From Candidatus Baldrarchaeota archaeon (GTDB lineage Archaea; Asgardarchaeota; Baldrarchaeia; Baldrarchaeales; DXJG01): 50,367 bases of DNA. Made by a program: the position numbers and the translations under genes. Below are positions 8,257 to 16,964 of the stretch, piece after piece. The notes under the pieces were generated by a model that did not search any database, was not told the DNA's origin, and saw only the letters and a list, made by a program, of their open reading frames with translations. Location: the NCBI GenBank assembly GCA_016840485.1, contig JAEOSG010000002.1, positions 1-50,367 on the forward strand. Direction: 5' to 3'. How positions within the stretch are numbered: the first letter of the stretch is position 1; the number at the start of each line of letters is the position of its first letter.

Positions 8257-9252
8257 TTATTCCTTGAAATGCGGTATTATTTCCTTGCTTATTAAATCTA
8301 TGGCTTCTCTAACATTTGGTCCAATAGGAGACCCAACCACGAACTGTGTGACTCCTAGCTTAATTAGTTCATTTATACGTTCAATGCAAGTTTCCGGAGT
8401 TCCACTTATGGAAAAAGCATCTATCATTTCTGGTGTTACTTTTGAAAAGGCTTCGCCCCAGTTTCCTGCTTCTAAAGCTTTTTTAATAGCCATAGCATCT
8501 TCTACGCTGATTCCATGTTTTTCTAACACAGGCTCTGGACTGCCAGAAACTATAAATGCGACTACTGGTGTAGCAGCTTTGATAGCCTTCTTTTCTTTCT
8601 CATGTATGGAGAAGGATGTATATGCAGCGACATCAATTTCATCTAACTTCCTATTTGCTTTTTCGGCACCACTCTTGATATATCGGTAGGCATCTCCAAT
8701 ATCCTTGGGATGTGAAGCATTAATTAAAATACCATCTCCGATTTTAGCTGCTAGTTCCAACATTTTTGGTCCCTGAGCACCTATATATATAGGGATATCT
8801 CCCTTCGGCTTAAAATTGAATTTTGCTTTCTGAACACTGAAAATTTTACCAGAATATTTTGCTTTACCAGTAGTTATTAGCGATCTAATTATTTCTACAC
8901 TTTCTCTGATTGCTCTAAGAGGGCTTTTAATTTCTACCCCCAAAAGACTTAGTGTAGTTTTATCTCCAGCACCGATACCAAGAGTGACCCTGTTTGGAGC
9001 TATTTCGGATATTGATGCAACGGATTGTGCAGTCATGACAGGGTTCACTAAATACGGATTTGTGACTCCGGGCCCCATTTTTATTCTATTCGTGTGCAAA
9101 GCGATGCACGTTAAAGTTACATAGACATTTCTGTTGTTAAAATGGTCAGTTATCCATACATGGTCAAAACCTGCTTTTTCGGCTTGAATAGTATAAAAAG
9201 TAGTCCTCCAATATAGATCCATAGGCACAAATTCTATTCCAAATTTTACCAT
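8257..9252 (-). CDS. mer: F420-dependent methylene-H4MPT reductase
   Basis: Reduces methylene-H4MPT to methyl-H4MPT with F420H2. Luciferase-like (alpha/beta)8 protein of ~331 aa, the normal Mer length. Family features seen are MVKFGIEFVP at the start, HVWITDHFNNRNVYV near 30, GPGVTNPYLVNPVMTAQ near 65, and IGAGDKTTLSLLGV near 95. Of three near-adjacent starts the ATG at 9252 is best, because GAGGGTGAT (anti-SD complementary) lies directly before it. Last gene of an mtd-orf90-mer operon with short gaps, which couples the two F420 steps. Confidence 0.95.
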   Translation of the reverse strand: MVKFGIEFVPMDLYWRTTFYTIQAEKAGFDHVWITDHFNNRNVYVTLTCIALHTNRIKMGPGVTNPYLVNPVMTAQSVASISEIAPNRVTLGIGAGDKTTLSLLGVEIKSPLRAIRESVEIIRSLITTGKAKYSGKIFSVQKAKFNFKPKGDIPIYIGAQGPKMLELAAKIGDGILINASHPKDIGDAYRYIKSGAEKANRKLDEIDVAAYTSFSIHEKEKKAIKAATPVVAFIVSGSPEPVLEKHGISVEDAMAIKKALEAGNWGEAFSKVTPEMIDAFSISGTPETCIERINELIKLGVTQFVVGSPIGPNVREAIDLISKEIIPHFKE

Positions 9253-9273
9253 ATCCATCACCCTCTCTAAGCT

Positions 9274-9546
9274 TCAAACCTGTTTCTTTAATTCCTCAGC
9301 TACGTCATTTAGGCCAGCGTTGTTTAATAATTCTGTAGTTTGTTCAGGTTCAATTATGTACGCTGCTTCAAGCAGTTTTTGGAAACCCTCATCCGATGTA
9401 AGTTCATCATGTTGCCAGTAATGGAGAATCAAGTTAGCTGTGCTACTTGAAAGCTTAGCGGCGTTGTTGGACCGCAACAATATATCAATTAGGGAAGTCA
9501 TCAGATGTTCTCTTTTATCGACAGGAATCTTTTTTACAACCTCCAT
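9274..9546 (-). CDS. 90-aa unknown protein between mtd and mer
   Basis: Small, mostly helical protein without transmembrane segments or metal-binding cysteines. It is located 16 nt after mtd and 21 nt before the chosen mer start, on the same strand, so it is almost certainly co-expressed with both F420-dependent H4MPT enzymes. No family recognised. Amphipathic helices (KLLEAAYIIEPEQTTELLNN, then DVAEELKKQV) suggest a protein-interaction or assembly role. A structural or regulatory partner of Mtd/Mer is only inferred from position. Confidence 0.75.
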   Translation of the reverse strand: MEVVKKIPVDKREHLMTSLIDILLRSNNAAKLSSSTANLILHYWQHDELTSDEGFQKLLEAAYIIEPEQTTELLNNAGLNDVAEELKKQV

Positions 9547-9562
9547 CGTGTTTCATCTCCAA

Positions 9563-10411
9563 CTATTCTTGCCTTTTTGGTTTTTCAATGAGTTTTCTCT
9601 TAGTTAGAACTTCTCCAGTTTTGTGGTGAGGCATTCTCAATAGATAATCTCCATACTTTTCTATTTCTCTGGCTTCGTCGGCGAGTGCTGCAGCTATTCG
9701 GATCATTTCATGTGCAGCCGCTACAATCGGAACATATCTTTCCATCTCTTTTATTACGAAGCATCCCTCCACGGTGAGACTAGCAGCATTACGAGCTATT
9801 TCATAAGCAGCCATGGCTTTCGCTAATGCATAGGGATTCTGAAAACCTGCAACCTTCACCGCCGTTTCTTTATCGATAATTATTCTTGGAAGCTCTGGTT
9901 TCTCTCCTTTCTTTATCTGGTCGATCACTTTAGCTATTTCTCTGTAAACTATTGAAAAAACTCCAGTCACTGAGAGAACCTTAATCAGATCAGCGTTAAA
10001 TATAGCCATTTCTATTGGATCAAGAAACTCTCGCCTTGCACCAATCATAGCATCCGCGGGAATAATAAAGTAACCCATATTCTTTCCTTCGATATCCTTT
10101 ACAGCTTTCTTCCCAGGCTGATCGCTGATAACTATGGTGGGGATGTTAGATTGAGCCAATATTTCTCTTGCTTTGCTGGGCCCAGGTAAAGCGGCATTCG
10201 GGCTAATTATTATGACAAGGTCGGGATTGAAATCTAAAATCTTTTTTGCAACTTCTTCTGCTTGTGCTGGACCCATTTTAGCACCGCTACCAACTACACG
10301 AACATCTAAATCTTCTCTATCGGCTCTCTCGTCAAATAAGAATTCAATAAGGGGCGCCGTACCAATGTTACCGCATTTTACAATTCCTATTTTTACTATT
10401 TGCCCTTCCAT
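9563..10411 (-). CDS. mtd: F420-dependent methylene-H4MPT dehydrogenase
   Basis: Interconverts methenyl- and methylene-H4MPT using F420. The 282-aa product matches Mtd throughout: KIGIVKCGNIGTAPLIEFLFDERADR at the N-terminus, the GAKMGPAQAEE loop, PNAALPGPSKAREIL, and the long conserved helical region ending LLRMPHHKTGEVL. ATG at 10411 is preferred over an upstream in-frame ATG at 10444, because Mtd proteins begin close to this residue and a GGGGGAT purine tract precedes it. First gene of the mtd-orf90-mer operon, divergent from fwdDBAC-mch. Confidence 0.95.
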   Translation of the reverse strand: MEGQIVKIGIVKCGNIGTAPLIEFLFDERADREDLDVRVVGSGAKMGPAQAEEVAKKILDFNPDLVIIISPNAALPGPSKAREILAQSNIPTIVISDQPGKKAVKDIEGKNMGYFIIPADAMIGARREFLDPIEMAIFNADLIKVLSVTGVFSIVYREIAKVIDQIKKGEKPELPRIIIDKETAVKVAGFQNPYALAKAMAAYEIARNAASLTVEGCFVIKEMERYVPIVAAAHEMIRIAAALADEAREIEKYGDYLLRMPHHKTGEVLTKRKLIEKPKRQE

Positions 10412-10722
10412 TACTATCCCCCATATTACCTTTCTCTCATGCAATATTTAACAAATATAATTTAAACTATTTGCCCTTGCAATACTGATTTGTAAGAACG
10501 CTAGTAATTACCCTCTTTCTTTTATCAACTCTTTTTTACGGTTTAGAGCCCAATAGCTTTAAGTCCAAGATTTTTTAATGCAAACAAAACAATACATTGA
10601 TACATTAGAAATACTCCTCACCTAAACTTAACCTCAAAAGTTAAATGTGTATGTTATCAACATAACTCTGAATGAAGAACTACTATCTCTGACACCTCAT
10701 TAATGAAAAGAGAGGGCTAAAC
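10412..10722. other. divergent regulatory region between mtd and fwdD
   Basis: About 310 nt separating the two divergent C1 operons. The mtd side has a TATA-like element at 10453-10466 on the minus strand. The fwd side is AT-rich without a single clear TATA box; AGAGGG just before 10723 serves as the fwdD ribosome binding site. Only short imperfect palindromes (for example GTTAT-CAAC-ATAAC near 10650) are seen. No RNA gene recognised. Confidence 0.4.
10453..10466 (-). promoter_or_regulatory. TATA-like element for mtd operon
   Basis: On the minus strand the stretch reads TTTAAATTATATTT. It lies 42-55 nt upstream of the mtd ATG, which would give a leader of roughly 20-25 nt if transcription starts ~26 nt downstream. 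By eye only; no consensus scoring was done. Confidence 0.4.
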
Positions 10723-11118
10723 ATGATTAAAGTAATTTTAATAACAGGTAGAAGTTTAGATCAAGGAGTATCTAAAGAACTGGGAAAATTCTCCAAAGAA
10801 TATATGGAAAAAGTAGCTGTATGCGAACTTGATCCGGAAGATCTAAAATCGCTCGGAGTAAGTCCAGGTCAGAATGTCAAGGTGAAAACAAAGTATGGAG
10901 AGGTCGTAGTTAAAGCTACTGAGTCCACGCAGGCGCCACATAAAGGTATAGCCTTTATACCCTACGGTCCATGGGCCAGTATTTTAATGCCCTCGGTCAC
11001 GGAAAGCACAGGTATGCCCTCGCTTAAGGGAATAGAGGCAACAATAGAACCGGCTACGGACAAAGAAATTTTAGACCCTGAAAAACTCATAAAAATGGTT
11101 GTGGGGAGAGAGCCTTGA
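10723..11118 (+). CDS. fwdD: formylmethanofuran dehydrogenase subunit D
   Basis: Molybdopterin-dinucleotide-binding subunit of the Mo/W formylmethanofuran dehydrogenase, which reduces CO2 to formyl-methanofuran. The 131-aa length and the double-psi barrel pattern fit FwdD: CELDPEDLKSLGVSPGQNVKVKTKYGEVVVKA, then GIAFIPYGPWASILM and STGMPSLKGIEATIEP. ATG with AGAGGG upstream. Its TGA overlaps the TTG of fwdB (coupled translation). First gene of fwdD-B-A-C-mch. Confidence 0.93.
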   Translation: MIKVILITGRSLDQGVSKELGKFSKEYMEKVAVCELDPEDLKSLGVSPGQNVKVKTKYGEVVVKATESTQAPHKGIAFIPYGPWASILMPSVTESTGMPSLKGIEATIEPATDKEILDPEKLIKMVVGREP

Positions 11119-12398
11119 AGACAATAAGTAATGTTGTATGTCCATTCTGTGGAAGTTTATGTGACGATATAGAAGTAGATGTAGACGACAACCGAGTAGT
11201 AAAAGTGAGAAAAGGCTGCGCAATAAGTGTGGCAAAATTCACAAAGTATAACGAAGAGAGAATATACAAACCGAGAATTGACGGAAGAGAAGCGTCTTTA
11301 GAAGAGGCTATAAATGAAGCAGTTGAAATACTTGCAAATGCGAAATACCCGGCTCTCTACGGCTGGAGCTGTACGTCAACAGAGGCAATAAACGTAGGTA
11401 TAGAAATCGCAGAACTAGTAGGAGGGGTAATGGATAACACAGCATCTGTATGCCACGGACCCACCATAATAGGAGAACAGGACGCAGGAATATCCACATG
11501 CACCCTAGGGCAGGTGAAAAACAGGGCAGATCTCATAATATATTGGGGTTGCAATCCAGCACATGCCCATCCAAGACACATGGCTAGATACTCCGCAGCA
11601 AGCAAAGGAAGATTCGTGAAAGGTAGAAAAGAAAGAAAAGTAATTGTAGTTGATGTAAGAAAAACGCATACAGCCAAAGCAGCAGATATATTTATCCAAA
11701 TTAAACCAAACTCAGATTTCGAACTATTAACAGCTCTTAGATGGGCAGTTAAAAACGGAGAATTAGAACAAGAAGAAATAGCAGGGATATCTGCAGAAAA
11801 GATAGAAGAAATAGCAGACATGTTGATCTCATGTAGATTTGGAGCACTGTTTTTCGGATTAGGATTAACAATGTCAGCAGGTAAGGCAAGGAACATAGAA
11901 GCAGCAGTAAATCTTGTTCGAGAATTAAATAATTATACAAAGTTCGTAATGGTGCCCATGAGAGGCCACTTTAATGTCACTGGCGCTAATGAGGTTATGG
12001 CGTGGGCGACAGGATTCCCATTCGCCGTCGACTTCAGTAGAGGATATCCATTCTATAACCCTGGAGACACGACTTTTGTCGATGTACTTACACGAGGTGA
12101 CTGTGATGCCGCATTAATAGTGGCATCAGATCCTGTTTCAGGTTTCCCCGCAGAAGCCATAAGAAACCTTGCAAAGATCCCAGTAATAACGCTTGACCCC
12201 CATGAAACTTTGACAACCATGATATCAAAAGTGGTTATACCGACAGCCATCGTGGGAATAGAGGCAGAGGGGTCGGCATATCGAATGGATGCAGTTCCAT
12301 TAAGACTTAAGAAGCTTGTTGAGCCACCACCAGGGATACTGTCGGATGAAGAAGTTCTAAAAATGATTCTTAAAAAGTTAAAGGAGAGGGTGAAGTAA
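11115..12398 (+). CDS. fwdB: formylmethanofuran dehydrogenase subunit B (catalytic)
   Basis: Mo/W catalytic subunit related to formate dehydrogenase. N-terminal [4Fe-4S] ligands C9, C12, C16 and C35 (CPFCGSLC and KGC) are present. The metal-ligand motif is ASVCHGP with cysteine at residue 113, so this is the Cys form, not selenocysteine. WGCNPAHAHPRH near 150 and DPVSGFP near 340 are also family-typical. 427 aa, a usual length. TTG start at 11115 overlaps the fwdD stop and follows a GGGGAGAG tract. Confidence 0.95.
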   Translation: MKTISNVVCPFCGSLCDDIEVDVDDNRVVKVRKGCAISVAKFTKYNEERIYKPRIDGREASLEEAINEAVEILANAKYPALYGWSCTSTEAINVGIEIAELVGGVMDNTASVCHGPTIIGEQDAGISTCTLGQVKNRADLIIYWGCNPAHAHPRHMARYSAASKGRFVKGRKERKVIVVDVRKTHTAKAADIFIQIKPNSDFELLTALRWAVKNGELEQEEIAGISAEKIEEIADMLISCRFGALFFGLGLTMSAGKARNIEAAVNLVRELNNYTKFVMVPMRGHFNVTGANEVMAWATGFPFAVDFSRGYPFYNPGDTTFVDVLTRGDCDAALIVASDPVSGFPAEAIRNLAKIPVITLDPHETLTTMISKVVIPTAIVGIEAEGSAYRMDAVPLRLKKLVEPPPGILSDEEVLKMILKKLKERVK

Positions 12399-12399
12399 T

Positions 12400-14091
12400 T
12401 TGGAGTTACTAATAAAAAATGGTTATGTTTACGACCCGATAAACAAGATAAACGGAGAAAAAATGGATATAGCAGTGAAAGATGGGAAAATAGTAGAATC
12501 AGTTAGTTCAGACGCTAAGGTTATAGATGCAACGAACATGCTGGTAATGCCCGGAGGAGTAGACATACATTCTCACATTGCAGGGTCAAAAGTTAATTCA
12601 GGACGAATACTAAGACCAGAAGACCATTATAAAGATGTGAAGCCAAGAACTGCGATAACAAGAGCTGAAGTTGGTCATACAGTTCCATCAACATATACAA
12701 TAGGTTATCGATATGCAAGACTTGGATATACAACTGTAATAGAAGCGGCATCACCCCCGCTAAAAACGAGACATACCCACGAGGAGTTGAATGATATACC
12801 ATTAATAGACAAATCTTGCTACCTCGTGCTCGATAACAATTGGATTGTCTTAGACTACCTGAGCCAAGGGGAGATCGATAAATGTGCAGCCTTTGTAGCG
12901 TGGATTCTAAAAGCATTAAAGGGATATGCTATAAAGATCGTCAATCCAGGTGGAGTAGAGCTTTGGGGATGGGGTAAGAACGTAGAAAGCCTAGATGATC
13001 AAGTGCCACCCTTTAATATAACTCCACGAGAAATAATTAGAGGTTTATGTAAAATAAACAAAATACTCAACCTGCCTCACACAATACATCTTCATACAAA
13101 CAATCTGGGGAAACCTGGAAATTATCGTACAACTATCGAGACCATGGACACTGTAAAGGATTTAGCAGACGGAAAACCGAATATACACGTAACACACGTA
13201 CAATTCTGTGGATATGGTGGAGATACTTGGATCACACTGAGATCCGGAGCACCAGAAATAGCAAAGTACGTAAACAATCACGACCACGTTACAATAGATC
13301 TAGGACAGGTAGTTTTTGGAGACGCCACAACCATGACAGGTGACGGACCATTCCAATTCATACTACAAAACCTAACTGGAAACAAGTGGAAAAACGCCGA
13401 TGTAGAAGCAGAAGGAAGCGCAGGAATCGTTCCATATAAATTCAAGCGTAAAAATTTCGTAAATGCAGTGCAATGGACAATAGGCCTAGAATTAGCTCTT
13501 CTGATAAAAGATCCCTGGAGAGTATTTCTGACAACAGATCATCCAAACGCAGGGCCCTTCACAGAGTATCCAAGAGTAATAACATGGTTGATGAGTAAAA
13601 ATGCGCGAGAAAAAGTATTGAATAAAATTAATAAGAGAGCCAGAAAACGAAGTACGTTGCCCAGCATAGATAGAGAATATACATTCTATGAAATTGCTAT
13701 AATAACGAGAGCAGCAACGGCAAAGGCTCTAAACCTAGCAAATAAAGGACATCTAGGCGTAGGGGCTGATGCGGACATAGCAATATACAACATAAACCCC
13801 ATGGAAATAGATCCATCAAAAGAATATAAGAAGGTTAGAAGGGCACTTAAGAGAGCAGCATATACAATAAAGGGAGGAGAAATAATAGTTAAAGACGGAG
13901 AGATTGTCAAGTCCGTCATAGGAGAGACCTTCTGGGTAAAACCGACAATACCTGAAGACCTAGAAAAAGAGATCCTAAGAGAAGTTTCAGAGAAATTCAA
14001 GGAATACTACACAGTATCGCTTGAAAACTACATTATAGGGGAAAATGAGTTAGCTTCTTCAAAACCAATAGCGGTAAAGACTAACCTTTAG
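12400..14091 (+). CDS. fwdA: formylmethanofuran dehydrogenase subunit A
   Basis: Amidohydrolase-superfamily subunit that condenses formate, made by FwdB, with methanofuran at a binuclear metal site. Metal ligands H57/H59 in GGVDIHSHIAG and a lysine near residue 179 in AIKIVNPGG (the probable carboxylated lysine) are visible. HIHLHTNNLGKPGNY-like and HVTHVQFCGYGG segments and TTDHPNAGPFTEYP near 380 match FwdA. 563 aa, normal length. TTG start with AGGAGAGGGTGA upstream, 1 nt after the fwdB stop. Confidence 0.96.
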   Translation: MELLIKNGYVYDPINKINGEKMDIAVKDGKIVESVSSDAKVIDATNMLVMPGGVDIHSHIAGSKVNSGRILRPEDHYKDVKPRTAITRAEVGHTVPSTYTIGYRYARLGYTTVIEAASPPLKTRHTHEELNDIPLIDKSCYLVLDNNWIVLDYLSQGEIDKCAAFVAWILKALKGYAIKIVNPGGVELWGWGKNVESLDDQVPPFNITPREIIRGLCKINKILNLPHTIHLHTNNLGKPGNYRTTIETMDTVKDLADGKPNIHVTHVQFCGYGGDTWITLRSGAPEIAKYVNNHDHVTIDLGQVVFGDATTMTGDGPFQFILQNLTGNKWKNADVEAEGSAGIVPYKFKRKNFVNAVQWTIGLELALLIKDPWRVFLTTDHPNAGPFTEYPRVITWLMSKNAREKVLNKINKRARKRSTLPSIDREYTFYEIAIITRAATAKALNLANKGHLGVGADADIAIYNINPMEIDPSKEYKKVRRALKRAAYTIKGGEIIVKDGEIVKSVIGETFWVKPTIPEDLEKEILREVSEKFKEYYTVSLENYIIGENELASSKPIAVKTNL

Positions 14092-14102
14092 AGGTGAAAA
14101 AC

Positions 14103-14930
14103 ATGGGAGAAATAACCCTAAAACCAAAAGTAACATTTAAAGTACCAATAATTGCTGAGACCATAACTCCAGATAACTTTGCAGGAAAATCCATTGAAGA
14201 AATAAAGAAGTTAGAGACGTGGGAGGGGAACAGAAAAACAACCCTTGGGGACCTATTTGAAGTTATCGGGTCACCAGGGGAAACGCCAGCAGATACAAAA
14301 ATAATTATTGAGGGCGATGTAAGGAAAGTCCGAAGAATAGGCTATAAAATGACAGACGGGCAAATTTTGATCAAAGGATCCGTTGGAATGTATCTTGGTG
14401 AGAAAATGGAAGGCGGCAAAATAATCGTAGAGGGGGATGCTGATTCCTGGGTTGGAGCGGGAATGAAAGGAGGACAAATAGAAATCAAAGGCAATGCTGG
14501 GGATTACGTTGGAGCGCCTTATCGTGGTGATACAAAAGGAATGAAAAAAGGTACCATAATAATTCATGGAAACGCTGGGAATGAAGTAGGATGTTGGATG
14601 AGAGGAGGAACAATAATAGTAAAAGGCAACGCTGGGCTTTTCTCCGGAATCCATATGAAAAAGGGTACCATATTAGTTGAAGGAGACTGCGCGGGAAGAT
14701 GCGGAGCAATGATGAAAGGCGGCAAAATAGCAATTCTAGGTCATGTTCCATCTGTACTACCAAGCTTTACTTTTGAAGAAATCAAAAAATCATTTAAAGT
14801 AAAGGGAGAGAAGATCAAGGGACCATTCTATCTCTTTACTGGGGATTTAAATGAAAATGGAGCAGGAAAGCTGTATGTTTCAATAGAGAAGAATAAGCAT
14901 CTTCAATTTTATGAGAAATATTTAGAATGA
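14103..14930 (+). CDS. fwdC: formylmethanofuran dehydrogenase subunit C
   Basis: Right-handed beta-helix subunit with the GXGXG repeats seen in the glutamate-synthase alpha C-terminal domain. Six or more turns are visible (GGKIIVEGDADSWVGAGMKGGQ, GNAGDYVGAPYRG, GNAGNEVGCWMRGG, GNAGLFSGIHMKKG, GDCAGRCGAMMKGG). It scaffolds FwdA and FwdB. ATG at 14103 is preferred to GTG 14094, because that GTG lies inside the GAGGTG ribosome binding site. A C-terminal tail of ~50 residues follows the repeats. 275 aa. Confidence 0.95.
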   Translation: MGEITLKPKVTFKVPIIAETITPDNFAGKSIEEIKKLETWEGNRKTTLGDLFEVIGSPGETPADTKIIIEGDVRKVRRIGYKMTDGQILIKGSVGMYLGEKMEGGKIIVEGDADSWVGAGMKGGQIEIKGNAGDYVGAPYRGDTKGMKKGTIIIHGNAGNEVGCWMRGGTIIVKGNAGLFSGIHMKKGTILVEGDCAGRCGAMMKGGKIAILGHVPSVLPSFTFEEIKKSFKVKGEKIKGPFYLFTGDLNENGAGKLYVSIEKNKHLQFYEKYLE

Positions 14931-14947
14931 TGGATGAGGGGGTTAAT

Positions 14948-15916
14948 GTGTCTAAGCTAAGCGTAAATGTGGAAGCGAAAAAAATTATCGAAAAAATGAT
15001 TGAAAATAGAGAAATGTTAAACATTAAAGTCGAAAAGACATCGTCAGGAGCGACAATTATAGATGCGGGAGTTAAGGTTAAGGGAGGCTTACTTGCTGGG
15101 AAGTTTGTGACCGAAGTTTGTCTGGGAGGTCTAGGAGAGGCTCAATTGACCCAGATGCCTTTTGGTGATGTAGAACTCCCTACCATATTTGTTGCAACGG
15201 ATCATCCAGCTGTTTCAACACTCGGCTCACAATTCGCAGGTTGGAGAGTAAAAGTTGGCAAGTACTTCGGAATGGGTTCGGGACCAGCTAGAGCATTATC
15301 ATTAAAACCGAAAAAGCTTTACGAAGAAATTGAATACGAGGACAAAGCAGACGTAGCTGTAATAGTTTTAGAATCTGACGAAAAACCAACAGAGGAAGCA
15401 TTGAAATATATCGCAGAGGAATGTAATGTATCAATAGAAAACGTCTATGCTGTTGTAACACCGACTTCCAGTATAGCTGGTTCAGTTCAAATATCTGGCC
15501 GAGTCGTCGAGACAGGTATACATAAAATCTCCGAGGTTGGTTTTGATCCCAAGAAAATTCTATATGCCTCCGGATATGCACCAATAGCTCCCGTACATCC
15601 GAAATCTATAAAGGCTATGGGAAGAACAAATGACATGATCCTCTATGGTGGAGTTGTTAAATTAATCGTAGAATATGACGATGATGAAAAATTAAAAGAA
15701 TACGTAGCAAAAGTTCCATCATGTACGTCAAAAGACTATGGACGCCCCTTCTATGACATATTTAAGGCCGCCGAATTCGACTTCTATAAAATCAGTCCAG
15801 ATCTATTTGCACCAGCAAAAATAATAGTAAACAACGTAAAAACAGGGTCGACATTCGTAGCTGGATACGTTAACACGGAAGTTATACAGCAATCGATAAA
15901 ATTACAAAAATTATAA
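14948..15916 (+). CDS. mch: methenyl-H4MPT cyclohydrolase
   Basis: Converts formyl-H4MPT to methenyl-H4MPT. Family-like from SKLSVNVEAKKIIEKMIE through GGLLAGKFVTEVCLGGLGEAQL, the TDHPAVSTLGSQFAGW segment, GMGSGPARAL near 120 and GYAPIAPVHPKS near 225. The open frame begins at ATG 14927 inside fwdC, but GAGGGGG at 14937-14943 places the likely start at GTG 14948 (322 aa, normal). Last gene of the fwd operon, and its placement there joins steps one and three. A T-rich run follows the stop. Confidence 0.95.
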   Translation: MSKLSVNVEAKKIIEKMIENREMLNIKVEKTSSGATIIDAGVKVKGGLLAGKFVTEVCLGGLGEAQLTQMPFGDVELPTIFVATDHPAVSTLGSQFAGWRVKVGKYFGMGSGPARALSLKPKKLYEEIEYEDKADVAVIVLESDEKPTEEALKYIAEECNVSIENVYAVVTPTSSIAGSVQISGRVVETGIHKISEVGFDPKKILYASGYAPIAPVHPKSIKAMGRTNDMILYGGVVKLIVEYDDDEKLKEYVAKVPSCTSKDYGRPFYDIFKAAEFDFYKISPDLFAPAKIIVNNVKTGSTFVAGYVNTEVIQQSIKLQKL

Positions 15917-16079
15917 AATCCTCTTTTTATTTGTAGTTTTGAGCATAATTCATAGTTTATTTTCATTGACGTTTCCATTTTTAGCTACCTCCAATCTTTT
16001 TTACATGGGTTAAGTGCCGTTAAAATAGGAAACAAAATAAACGGTAGAAGTATGCTATTCTTTGGGAGGCATCAAAAAC

Positions 16080-16961
16080 ATGGTAAAGATCGGAATACTA
16101 ACTAGGAACCCGGAAGCATGGTGCTCGATGAACCTCATAAAGGCCTTCGAAAAACTGGGGGCAGAACCGGTATGCCTTAGGTTTTCAAGACTTGTCGCGA
16201 AAGTAGGAATCAAACCGGCGGTCCTTCACGAAGATATTGATGTACTTAAGGAACTAGGAGCAGTAGTTATTCGCCCCATAGGAAGAGGGTCGCTAGACGA
16301 ATGCATATTTAGAATGGACATCTTACATAGACTTACACGATTGGGGTTTCCAGTAATAAATCATCCGTCAGCAATAGAAAAATGCATAGACAAATTTTAT
16401 GCCCTAACCATTTTAGAAGAGCATGGTATACCAGTACCGAGAACAGTTGTAACGGAAAACGCTGAAGAAGCATTAAAAGCATTTCATGAATTGGGAGGAG
16501 ATGTAGTAATAAAGCCTTTATTTGGTTCAAGAGGTGTTGGAATAACAAGGGTTTCTGACCCTGAAATAGCAACGAGAATATTTAGAGCCCTACAATTCAC
16601 ACATAATGTTCTTTACATTCAAGAATTTATACCGCACGGTACAAGAGATATTAGAGCCTTTGTAATAAATGAAGAGGTAATAGCATCCATGTACAGAGAG
16701 GGAAGAAGTTGGAAAACAAATGTGGCCCAAGGAGCGATACCGAGAGCCTTAAAACTAATGGAAGAAGCTGAAGAGATAGCTATAAAAGCCGCAAAAGTTG
16801 TTGGGTGCGAAATAGCTGGGGTAGATATACTAGAAGGCCCAAATGGTCTTTGTGTGGTGGAAATAAATAGTCAACCAGGGTGGCGTGGGATACAAACTGT
16901 AACAAAGGTAAATATCGCGGAAGCAATAGCGAAGTACGTAATTGAAAAAGCCAAAAAATGA
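16080..16961 (+). CDS. RimK-type ATP-grasp glutamate ligase (MptN/CofF-like)
   Basis: ATP-grasp ligase of the RimK/MptN/CofF family that adds alpha-linked glutamate to cofactors. KIGILTRNPEAWCSMNL start, INHPSAIEKCIDKFYALTIL near 105-125, the ATP-binding GGDVVIKPLFGSRGVGITRV near 150, YIQEFIPHGTRDIRAF, and the metal-binding DILEGPNGLCVVEINSQPGWRG near 260 are all present. Next to the H4MPT pathway genes, tetrahydromethanopterin:alpha-L-glutamate ligase (MptN) is the favoured role; CofF (F420) is the alternative. ATG 16080 is chosen because GGGAGG sits 9 nt upstream, although a TTG at 16062 is in frame. Confidence 0.85.
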   Translation: MVKIGILTRNPEAWCSMNLIKAFEKLGAEPVCLRFSRLVAKVGIKPAVLHEDIDVLKELGAVVIRPIGRGSLDECIFRMDILHRLTRLGFPVINHPSAIEKCIDKFYALTILEEHGIPVPRTVVTENAEEALKAFHELGGDVVIKPLFGSRGVGITRVSDPEIATRIFRALQFTHNVLYIQEFIPHGTRDIRAFVINEEVIASMYREGRSWKTNVAQGAIPRALKLMEEAEEIAIKAAKVVGCEIAGVDILEGPNGLCVVEINSQPGWRGIQTVTKVNIAEAIAKYVIEKAKK

Positions 16962-16964
16962 ACG

